Below the pieces are notes generated by a model that saw only the letters and a program-made list of their open reading frames with translations, was not told where the DNA came from and made no database searches. This document shows positions 1-5,786 of a DNA stretch of 5,804 nucleotides, in pieces; within the stretch, counting starts at the first letter, position 1, and every line of letters starts with the position of its first letter. The DNA is from an uncultured Haloferula sp. (GTDB lineage Bacteria; Verrucomicrobiota; Verrucomicrobiae; Verrucomicrobiales; Akkermansiaceae), in contig CAMPGU010000261.1 of NCBI GenBank assembly GCA_946885645.1, positions 1 through 5,804 of the forward strand. The letters run 5' to 3'. The position numbers were made by a program, and so were the translations under genes.

Positions 1-1349
1 CCACCTATCTGGTGGACCGGGTGCTACCGATGCTGCCGCCGGAATTGAGCAACGGGATCTGTTCGCTGAAGCCTCACGTGAACCGCTTGACCAAATGCGC
101 GGTGATCGAGATTTCCCCGACCGGCAAGGTGAGCAAGACGCGCTTCTGCGACGCGGTGATCAACAGCCAGGCGAAGCTTTCCTACGAGCAGGCCCAGGCG
201 ATCCTGGACGGCAAGCCCGCACCGGAGGGATCCGCTGCGGGTCTCGAGGAGATGGTGCGCGAGGCGTGGCGGATGGCCGCGGTGCTGCGGAAAAAGCGCT
301 TCGCGGACGGGGCGCTCGATCTGGAGATGCCGGAGATCCGGGTGAGGCTGGACGACAAGGGCAAGCCGGTGGAAGTCCATCAGGTGGAACACACCGCCAG
401 CCATCAATTGATCGAGGAGTGCATGCTCCTGGCGAACGAGGCGGTGGCGCGGATTCTCAAGATCAAGAACAAGCCGACGATCTACCGGGTGCACGAGGAC
501 CCGGATTTCGGCAGGCTGCACGAATATACGGAGACGGCGAGGGCGCACGGCTACCAGCCGGGAGACCTGACCAACCGTGCCCACATCCAGAAGCTGCTGG
601 ATTCCGCGAAAGGCAGGCCGGACGAGCACCTGATCAAGCTGGGCCTCCTGAAAAGCCTGAAACGGGCGGCCTACGCGGCGGACCCGATGGGCCACTACGG
701 GCTCGCGAAAGGCGACTACTGCCACTTCACCAGCCCGATCCGCCGCTATGCGGACCTGATCGTACACCGCTCCCTCCAACCCTTTCTCACCAATCCGCCG
801 AAGCAGACGGACAAGGTCTTCGGCCAGACGCAGCTCGCGGAATTCGCCCGGCATATCTCCGACACCGAGCGGACCTCGGCGGAGGCAGAGAGCGAGACGA
901 AGCTGCTCAAGATGCTGGAGTACCTGAGCCTCTGCCTGAAGATGCCGGAACCGCCGGTCTTCGAGGGCGTGGTCACGGACGTGCGGATGATGGGACTGCT
1001 GGTGGAGGCCACGGAGATCGGCGCGCGCGGCATGATCAAGCGCGAGGACCTGCCGCGCGGGGATTGGCGCTTCGAGCAATCGCAGATGCGCTTCGTTTCG
1101 CGGGGCGGCCTGCAATTTCAACTCGGGCAGAAGATCCAGATGCAGGTGCAGCGGATCGACTTCCAAGGGAAGTTCATCGACTTCCGGATCGCGGGGGAGA
1201 AAGGGGAGGCCGCGCCCAAAGTGCACGGTGGCCCGGCGAGATGGGAAGGCAAGCCGCGTGCAAAGAAGGAAGGGAAACGGCGAACCGAATCCGACAAGAC
1301 CTCTCAGGGGAAGAAGAAGGACGGCAGGCCGGGGAGAAGGAAGCGGTGA
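1..1349 (+). CDS. rnr: Ribonuclease R (RNase II/R family 3'-5' exoribonuclease), C-terminal part
   Basis: The gene runs off the left edge; the first full codon is at 3 and 448 residues are visible. RNase R is a processive, hydrolytic 3'-5' exoribonuclease acting in the cytoplasm on structured RNA in mRNA decay and rRNA quality control. The visible part begins just after the missing aspartate motif of the RNB domain, at YLVDRVLPMLPPELSNG, a conserved RNB block. The strongest signature is HFTSPIRRYADLIVHR at 723-770, and EECMLLANEAVA at about 414-449 is another RNB hallmark. An S1 RNA-binding domain follows at about 960-1193, starting FEGVVTDVRMMGLLVEA. The last 50 or so residues form a Lys/Arg-rich tail ending GRRKR, as is common in RNase R. 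The cold-shock domains and catalytic aspartates lie outside the window, so activity cannot be judged. The long reading frame on the opposite strand has no family motifs and is a shadow. RNase R is favoured over RNase II because of the basic tail. Confidence 0.95.
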   Translation, partial: TYLVDRVLPMLPPELSNGICSLKPHVNRLTKCAVIEISPTGKVSKTRFCDAVINSQAKLSYEQAQAILDGKPAPEGSAAGLEEMVREAWRMAAVLRKKRFADGALDLEMPEIRVRLDDKGKPVEVHQVEHTASHQLIEECMLLANEAVARILKIKNKPTIYRVHEDPDFGRLHEYTETARAHGYQPGDLTNRAHIQKLLDSAKGRPDEHLIKLGLLKSLKRAAYAADPMGHYGLAKGDYCHFTSPIRRYADLIVHRSLQPFLTNPPKQTDKVFGQTQLAEFARHISDTERTSAEAESETKLLKMLEYLSLCLKMPEPPVFEGVVTDVRMMGLLVEATEIGARGMIKREDLPRGDWRFEQSQMRFVSRGGLQFQLGQKIQMQVQRIDFQGKFIDFRIAGEKGEAAPKVHGGPARWEGKPRAKKEGKRRTESDKTSQGKKKDGRPGRRKR

Positions 1350-1383
1350 AAAGGGGGAGACCTGTTTTTCCATAGGTGAAGGA

Positions 1384-1438
1384 GGCGGCTGCGCCGCTAC
1401 AACGGTGGGCCAGCCGGTTTGGCCGCTGCGCCTTTTTT
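1384..1438 (+). terminator. Possible rho-independent terminator region after rnr
   Basis: Downstream of the rnr stop are two short GC-rich hairpins. One is GCGGC-TGC-GCCGC at 1385-1397; the other is GGCCA, a 7-base loop and TGGCC at 1408-1424. A run of six T lies at 1433-1438. A longer alternative fold pairs about 1378-1387 with 1429-1438, using several G-U pairs. The T run is eight bases away from the second hairpin, so this is not a textbook terminator, but its position between rnr and the next gene fits. A near-identical 12-base sequence occurs at 1384-1395 and 1421-1432 (11 of 12 bases). The rest of 1350-1500 shows no clear promoter. Confidence 0.35.
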
Positions 1439-1500
1439 CGATCATGGTGTGATAAAAAGCGGGAACCCCGGCGCTTTCAGGATGAGACCGCGTCTCCCCC

Positions 1501-1988
1501 ATGGATTCCCGCCGCACCGAACCAGACTGGGACGATTGGCTGGCTGAAAATGCCGCCCGCTTCCTGCTCTTCGCCCGCCAGCAGACGCGCTGCGGGCAGG
1601 ATGCGGAGGATGTCCTCCAAGAGTCCCTGGTGGAGACGTGGAAGCGGGCAGACGGCCGGCCGGAGGCAGCACTCGTTTATGCCACCATCCGCCGCCGTGC
1701 GATCGATCTGGGGCCCCGGACCGAGCGGCGGACCCGGCGCGAGCAAGCCGCCGAGTCCCCGGAGCTTTTTACCGCTGCCGATGACAGCGAGGACACCGCG
1801 GCGCTTCTCGAAAAAGAGATCCGGCGCTTGCCGGAGGCGCAGCGGGACGTGCTCACGCTGAAATTCTGGGGCGGCCTGACCTTCGCGGAGGTGGCCACCG
1901 CGCTCGATATCCCCCGGGCACGGCCGCTTCCCGCTACCGGCTGGCCTTGGACTCCCTCCGCCACATCCTCACCACCACCCCGATATGA
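1501..1988 (+). CDS. ECF-like RNA polymerase sigma factor, with apparent -1 frameshift
   Basis: This is a small sigma-70 family factor with region 2 and region 4 only, the ECF-type layout; it would direct RNA polymerase to a specific promoter set. Region 2 is at about residues 15-75 (AEDVLQESLVETWKRA at 35-50). Region 4 begins near residue 103 with LEKEIRRLPEAQRDVLTLKF, followed by the helix-turn-helix start TFAEVATALDIP. After residue 138 (CCC at 1912-1914) the frame as sequenced loses all similarity and runs out of frame to 2169, over the next gene. One extra C in the C5 run at 1911-1915 restores PGTAASRYRLALDSLRHIL, a typical second half of region 4, and a TGA at 1986-1988, giving 162 residues. 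That TGA overlaps the next ATG as ATGA. The annotated end is that of the restored frame. The start ATG at 1501 has no good ribosome binding site. Whether the gene is broken, misread by sequencing or read by slippage cannot be decided here. Confidence 0.85.
1911..1916 (+). other. Frameshift site in the sigma factor gene (C5 run)
   Basis: Five C are followed by GGG at 1911-1918. Upstream of this point the coding frame is that of 1501; downstream the meaningful frame is the one ending with TGA at 1986-1988, one base earlier. A C6 run would join the two with no other change. The motif is C CCC CGG in the zero frame: the proline tRNA on CCC could re-pair after a -1 slip, but the next codon would mismatch, so it is not a standard slippery heptamer. 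Confidence 0.8.
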
Positions 1989-2428
1989 ATGCTCCGAACG
2001 ACGAGGAGATCGAAGCTCTGCTGGGCCGCTTCAGCCCCGCTTCTCCGGACGCGGCGCTGATGGCGCGGCTGCGCGCGGCGAAACCTCCCAAGCAGAGGAT
2101 CCTCAGGCCCGTTATCTGGCTGCCGCTGGCGGCGGCCGCTGCAGCAGCCCTGGCCTTTGCGATCCATGAAACGCCTCAGGAGGAGATCGCCCCGCCGATC
2201 ACGGAAACCGCCGCGGAAGCGCCTCCACGGACCCCGGTGGCAAGCCGCCAGCACTTGATGGAAGTCGCCGACCTCGGGGTGGTGAACGATGCCTCGGAGC
2301 AACCCGTGCGCCTGATCCGGACCACCTGGCTGGATGAAATCTATTACGTGACGCGTCCCGGGGATGCTCCGCAGAAGGAGTCGCAGATCCGCGAGGAAGT
2401 GATGCCGATTGCCCTTTCCACCTACTGA
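1985..2428 (+). CDS. Small single-pass membrane protein, candidate anti-sigma factor
   Basis: I do not recognise a named family. The 147-residue protein has three parts. The N-terminal segment, residues 1-40, is probably cytoplasmic; it has an acidic helix (NDEEIEALLGRF) and a basic stretch (RLRAAKPPKQR). One strong membrane segment spans about residues 42-60 (VIWLPLAAAAAAALAFAI). The C-terminal part, about 85 residues and presumably periplasmic, is Pro/Glu-rich at first, then carries a compact segment with WLDEIYYVTRPGD and ends REEVMPIALSTY. The ATG overlaps the TGA of the restored sigma frame, which suggests translational coupling, and there is no Shine-Dalgarno sequence upstream. Position directly after an ECF-like sigma gene, small size and one membrane span fit an anti-sigma factor. 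However, no zinc-binding HxxxCxxC motif is present, so this role is inferred from context only. Stop TGA is at 2426-2428. Confidence 0.8.
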   Translation: MNAPNDEEIEALLGRFSPASPDAALMARLRAAKPPKQRILRPVIWLPLAAAAAAALAFAIHETPQEEIAPPITETAAEAPPRTPVASRQHLMEVADLGVVNDASEQPVRLIRTTWLDEIYYVTRPGDAPQKESQIREEVMPIALSTY

Positions 2429-2445
2429 TTCAATCCGACGAAACG

Positions 2446-3258
2446 ATGAAAACAACAACTCCGATCCTATGCGCCCTGCTCGCCGCCGTCTCCACGGCGG
2501 GAGCCCAGGATTCCCGGGCGCTGCCCGCCACTCCCGGGGTACCTCCCGTGCCGCCCGCACCAAGCGCTCCCGGTGCGCCGGCTGATATCGTGGTGCCGAC
2601 CGCCCGGGTCGAGCAAATCACCGAGCCGCTCCGCTGGAAGTACAGGGCGAGCGACGTGGCTTGGGAAATGGCGCTCCGCCGCCCCGGACCGGTCACCTAC
2701 CTCGGCGTCTCCGCCACGCCGCCGCAGCCCGAGTTTTCCTCCCACTTGCCCATTCCGACCGATACCGGCCTGGTGGTCGATTACGTGGGGGAAGGCAGCC
2801 CCGCCGCGAGCGCCGGACTCCAGAAGAGCGACGTGCTGGCGAAGCTGGACGACCAGATCCTGATCCACCCGCGGCAGCTCGCCGTACTGGTGGCCAACCG
2901 CAAGGAAGGCGAAAGCGTGACGATCGCATACGTGCGGAAAGGAAAGCTGGAGGAAACCCGGGTCGTGCTGGGAGTCCAGCACGCGCCGCAAGCGCATGCG
3001 GGTGATACGCGCTTCCACGATGCCGCCTTGGACGTGCTGCTGGAAGGCCACCCGGGCCGGCCTCTGAAGACCTTCATCCGGAAGCTGCACCCCTCGCCGG
3101 AAGGCGGAGGTACGGTGATCGAGATCGAAGAGGGGGAGCGGGGTGCGAAGCTGAAGGGGCTGGTCCCGCCTCCCGGGCCGAAGGGGGAGAAAGATGAATT
3201 GCATGAGATCCGGAAGATGCTGGAAGAGATCAACAAGCGTCTGGACGCACAGGAATAG
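2446..3258 (+). CDS. Secreted PDZ-domain protein
   Basis: The protein has 270 residues. Residues 1-20 (MKTTTPILCALLAAVSTAGA) are a Sec signal peptide with a likely cut after AGA, so it acts in the periplasm or envelope. A Pro/Ala-rich linker follows at about 26-48. A PDZ domain spans about 84-176: it opens with YLGVSA and contains GLVVDYVGEGSPAASAGL, then KSDVLAKLDDQIL and a closing strand near VTIAYVRKGKLEETRVVLG. This is the HtrA/DegP-type PDZ pattern, which binds peptides or exposed C-termini, but there is no trypsin-like protease domain. Residues about 190-245 are not recognised, and 247-269 form a short charged helix likely to be a coiled coil. It begins 17 bases after the membrane protein gene, so the two are probably co-transcribed with the sigma gene. 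No clear Shine-Dalgarno sequence precedes the ATG. It may sense or deliver misfolded envelope proteins to the signalling unit, which is inference only. Confidence 0.88.
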   Translation: MKTTTPILCALLAAVSTAGAQDSRALPATPGVPPVPPAPSAPGAPADIVVPTARVEQITEPLRWKYRASDVAWEMALRRPGPVTYLGVSATPPQPEFSSHLPIPTDTGLVVDYVGEGSPAASAGLQKSDVLAKLDDQILIHPRQLAVLVANRKEGESVTIAYVRKGKLEETRVVLGVQHAPQAHAGDTRFHDAALDVLLEGHPGRPLKTFIRKLHPSPEGGGTVIEIEEGERGAKLKGLVPPPGPKGEKDELHEIRKMLEEINKRLDAQE

Positions 3259-3339
3259 AAGACAGGCGGAGGCCGGGAAGAAGGGAGCGGCGGGCAAAGG
3301 TGGCGAGGGTATCCTCCCGCAGGTGCTGGAAACGGCGTG

Positions 3340-3364
3340 GCCGCCTGATGTGCGGCTCCTTTTC
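3340..3364 (+). terminator. Weak terminator candidate after the PDZ gene
   Basis: A 5-bp stem GCCGC / GCGGC with a 7-base loop lies at 3340-3356, about 80 bases after the PDZ stop, followed by TCCTTTTC. It sits in the 177-base gap between convergent genes, where a terminator is expected, but the stem is short and the T run is interrupted. On the opposite strand no hairpin in this gap is followed by a T run. Confidence 0.25.
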
Positions 3365-3386
3365 GGGCTCCGCTCTGATGATTTCA

Positions 3387-3439
3387 CCGGCGGGACGCCG
3401 GCGCTCCTTGAGACGCGGGCGCTTCTTGAGGAACCTCAA
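3387..3439. repeat. Cluster of short inverted and direct repeats between convergent genes
   Basis: Three small repeats sit together. CCGGCG-GGA-CGCCGG at 3387-3401 is a perfect 6-bp inverted repeat with a 3-base loop. GCGCTCCTTGAG at 3401-3412 recurs as GCGCTTCTTGAG at 3419-3430, an 18-base period with 11 of 12 bases matching. TTGAGG-AA-CCTCAA at 3426-3439 is a perfect inverted repeat covering the stop codon of the minus-strand gene. Together they could form folded 3' ends for the two converging transcripts. No known repeat family is recognised. Confidence 0.45.
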
Positions 3440-4707
3440 ACCGTGCTGTGGGTCCAGAAGACCACCATGTCATCCACGTTGGCGATCATGCGGACGTTGC
3501 TGTCCTGGGAGATGACGAAGCCCAGCACTTCGGGCTCAACCGAGCAGAGGCGGTAAACGGAGCGGTGCCGGGTCCCGTCCGCCTGCACGTTCCAATCGGA
3601 CAGGCGGGCACCCTCGAGGTCGTGGGCCTGGCTGACGCGGAAGACATTCCGGTCCACGCGGATCTCCCCGCCGAAACCGATCACGCAGACGCGGCGATCC
3701 AGGACCAGCGCCCCGTCCACCTGCATCAGATCCGAAAGGAAGCGGGCAAGCTCGAAAAATGCCTCCTCCAGGCGATCCAACTCCGGATCCTTGCTGTTGC
3801 GGAAGATCTCCCAGGCGTTCTCGGTCGTGCAGCCCTCCGGGCAAAGCTGGCCGACCCGGCGGATGATCGATTGCAGCAGGTGGCGGAAGCGCATCCCCGC
3901 GTCGTCCGCCTCGGCGGTGTATTTGCAATCGATCCAGCGGGTCGCCGCTTCAACGCCGACCTCGCCCTCAGGAAGGAAGACGACGCTGCCGCCGTGGCCG
4001 CTATTCCGGACGAGATTGATAACGCGCTTGATGAACTGGAGGGAGATCAGGTGGGAGAGTTCGGCATATTCCTCGGTGCCGAGGCTGCCGGGCAGGCAAC
4101 CGCCGGCGAGTTCCTCGACCAGCCCGCGGCGCAGATGGGCGAAACGGTCGTTGAGCAGGCGGGATTGGAAGACGTCCAGGCGCGGTCCGTGGAGTTCGCG
4201 GCCGCGCCACTCGGCGATCAACTGGTAGCCCTGGTAAAAGAGCAGCCAGCCGGGATCGCGCACGTGAATGATGGGGTAGGGGATTTCAATGCCGAGCGGC
4301 TTGCGTCCGCCGGCGACGAGATTCATCCAGCGGGGGCCGGTATTGAGCACGCCCCAGATACGGAATCCGCGGTCGCGGTCCGGCCATATCGCCACCACGG
4401 AGTGGAAGAAGCTGGCGGCAGGGCTCAGGCGCTTGATCTCGTTTGCCGTGAAGGGGTGGGTAACCGTGAAGCGGACCGCGTGGGTGCCGTCGGGCGGTCC
4501 TTCGGTGGGAGAAAAGGCATCCGGCGGAGCGAGGATCACGCGCGCGCGCACCGGGCGCCCCTCCTCCTTCAGAAGGCTCGAGGCGTAGAGGGTATTGAAG
4601 GCTTCCCGCAACTGTTGCGCGGTGGGGGCACTGGCATGCTCTTGCAAGACCTCGTGCAGCCGCGCGATCATGCCGGCGAGATCGAGAGGTGCGGTGATGG
4701 CGGACAT
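3436..4707 (-). CDS. DACNV-like sensor protein with diadenylate-cyclase-type motifs
   Basis: The 423-residue protein has no signal peptide and no membrane span, so it is probably cytoplasmic. Its C-terminal third resembles the DisA/CdaA nucleotidyltransferase fold. VDGALVLDRRVCVIGFGGEI at about 330-349 matches the DGA motif, and DGTRHRSVYRL at 377-387 matches the GTRHRAA motif. LGFVISQDSNVRMIAN at about 395-410 sits where cyclases have VIVVSEE, with the glutamates replaced. Middle segment GHGGSVVFLPEGEV (237-250) is a Gly-rich turn and strand. This arrangement fits the class named DACNV, proposed nucleotide-sensing relatives of diadenylate cyclases. In true cyclases the DGA aspartate and RHR histidine bind the metal, and both are kept here, so cyclase activity is possible but unproven. 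The N-terminal 200 residues are not recognised. It is convergent with the PDZ gene and divergent from the EEP gene. The ATG at 4705-4707 lacks a clear ribosome binding site. The long plus-strand frame over the same region is a shadow. Confidence 0.85.
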   Translation of the reverse strand: MSAITAPLDLAGMIARLHEVLQEHASAPTAQQLREAFNTLYASSLLKEEGRPVRARVILAPPDAFSPTEGPPDGTHAVRFTVTHPFTANEIKRLSPAASFFHSVVAIWPDRDRGFRIWGVLNTGPRWMNLVAGGRKPLGIEIPYPIIHVRDPGWLLFYQGYQLIAEWRGRELHGPRLDVFQSRLLNDRFAHLRRGLVEELAGGCLPGSLGTEEYAELSHLISLQFIKRVINLVRNSGHGGSVVFLPEGEVGVEAATRWIDCKYTAEADDAGMRFRHLLQSIIRRVGQLCPEGCTTENAWEIFRNSKDPELDRLEEAFFELARFLSDLMQVDGALVLDRRVCVIGFGGEIRVDRNVFRVSQAHDLEGARLSDWNVQADGTRHRSVYRLCSVEPEVLGFVISQDSNVRMIANVDDMVVFWTHSTV

Positions 4708-4812
4708 GAGGAGGTGTTCCTGCTACTAAGTCGCCGCGATGACTCGCCGACAAGCTCTCTTCTCCGGCCGTGAAACATTGCGGGAGCGGGAGGCGGGGAT
4801 AAGGTGGCGGCG
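4708..4812. promoter_or_regulatory. Divergent intergenic region, presumed to hold both promoters
   Basis: The two flanking genes point away from each other, so their promoters should lie in or near these 105 bases. I could not find a convincing -35/-10 pair for either direction. The best minus-strand candidate, TTGTCG (4753-4748) then TTAGTA (4729-4724) with an 18-base spacer, matches sigma-70 consensus poorly at -10. No operator-like palindrome is seen. Confidence 0.35.
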
Positions 4813-5772
4813 ATGTCCCTGCGAGGTCTTCTTTTCCCCAAGCCCGGCCCTTTCGTCGCCCGCATGGCGGTGCTGGCGGGAGTCCTGCCGGTGATCGGCT
4901 GGATCGGCGGTAAAGTGTGGCTGCTGGATCTCTTCAATCATTTCCAGGTACAGTACGCGGCGGTCCTGACGCTCTGCCTGATGGCGCTGCTGGTGCTCAA
5001 GTCATGGCGGCTGGCGGCGCTGGTGGCGCTTTTCATGGCGGTGCCGCTTGTCCGGATCGCGCCCCTGTTTCCGGCCGGGGGTGCGGAACCGCAAGGCACG
5101 GCCATGCGATTCGCGACCTTCAATGTGCTCACTTCAAACCAACGCTACGACGAAGCGCTGAAGTGGATCCGTGAGACCGATCCGGATGTGATTTTCCTGC
5201 CGGAAGTCGATGAGACCTGGGCACGGGCTCTCGCTCCACTGAGGGACAGCCACCCTTACTTCATCGACTATCCCGTGGAGGGGAACTTCGGCTTCGCCTT
5301 CTACTCCAAGCTTCCCATCGTTTCACGGGAGATCATCCCCTGCGGGCAACTGGAGCTGCCGCTGCTCAAGGTGATATTGGCCGGAGCCGGAGGGAATTTT
5401 TGTTTCCTCGGCGCCCATCCCGTTCCGCCCACCACGGAGTTCTGGGCCAGCGAACGGAATGTTTTCCTGAAACGGATCGCGGAAGAAACCGCGGAGGAGA
5501 TCTGGCCGGTGGTCGTGGCCGGCGACCTGAATGCAACCCGCTGGAGCCATGCCATGAAACCGCTCTTCGAAGCCGGCTTGATCGACTCGGCACGCGGCCG
5601 GGGCATTGGAGCCACATGGATGGCGGGAAACCCACTGGTCGCGATTCCCATCGATCATCTGCTCTACCGCGGACCACGGGAGCGGCCGGAGGCGGCGGCT
5701 TGCGGGGAGAGATGGGTCGGGCCGGAACTGGGCTCGGATCACCGGCCGGTGGTGGCGGAGATCGGGTGGTAG
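4813..5772 (+). CDS. Membrane-anchored endonuclease/exonuclease/phosphatase (EEP) family hydrolase
   Basis: From the ATG at 4813 the protein has 319 residues. The N-terminal 85 hold two or three hydrophobic helices (about 15-32, 46-63 and 66-83). The rest is a metal-dependent EEP domain (DNase I / exonuclease III / sphingomyelinase fold) with every expected motif: FNVLTSN (N104), PDVIFLPEVDETW (E131), LGAHPVPP (H202), VVAGDLNATRWS (D238, N240), IDHLLYR (D281) and the final GSDHRPVVAEI (D309, H310). The catalytic domain is probably outside the cytoplasm, as in similar three-helix proteins, but the topology is not proven. The substrate (DNA, RNA, phospholipid or phosphoester) cannot be told from sequence. 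An in-frame GTG at 4804 would add three residues; the ATG is preferred because AAGG at 4801-4804 is spaced eight bases from it. Stop TAG is at 5770-5772. It is divergent from the DACNV-like gene. Confidence 0.93.
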   Translation: MSLRGLLFPKPGPFVARMAVLAGVLPVIGWIGGKVWLLDLFNHFQVQYAAVLTLCLMALLVLKSWRLAALVALFMAVPLVRIAPLFPAGGAEPQGTAMRFATFNVLTSNQRYDEALKWIRETDPDVIFLPEVDETWARALAPLRDSHPYFIDYPVEGNFGFAFYSKLPIVSREIIPCGQLELPLLKVILAGAGGNFCFLGAHPVPPTTEFWASERNVFLKRIAEETAEEIWPVVVAGDLNATRWSHAMKPLFEAGLIDSARGRGIGATWMAGNPLVAIPIDHLLYRGPRERPEAAACGERWVGPELGSDHRPVVAEIGW

Positions 5773-5786
5773 ATCCTGTATGGACT

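Noticed and set aside
1462..1496. ECF-type autoregulatory promoter (GGAACC at 1462-1467 and CGTCTC at 1491-1496)
   Set aside because: The 23-base spacer is much longer than the usual 16-17, and the start codon would lie only about five bases from the -10 element.
24..1517. A 497-codon open frame on the minus strand opposite rnr
   Set aside because: It is antisense to clear RNase R motifs, is rich in Arg, Leu, His and Pro, and has no recognisable domain; long open shadows are expected at this GC content.
1915..2169. The zero-frame tail of the sigma gene as a true C-terminal extension
   Set aside because: It is Arg/Pro/Ser-rich out-of-frame sequence, overlaps most of the N-terminal coding part of the next gene, and displaces the expected second half of region 4, which is present one frame away.
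4708..4716. GAGGAGG-like Shine-Dalgarno on the plus strand
   Set aside because: It lies on the strand opposite to the DACNV-like gene and no plus-strand gene with coding character follows at the right spacing.
3448..4773. A 441-codon open frame on the plus strand over the DACNV-like gene
   Set aside because: Its product is low-complexity Ala/Asp/Val-rich with no family motif, while the minus strand shows DGA and GTRHRS motifs and good secondary structure.
4778..4803. Promoter for the EEP gene (TTGCGG and GATAAG)
   Set aside because: The 14-base spacer is too short, and transcription would begin at or after the chosen start codon.
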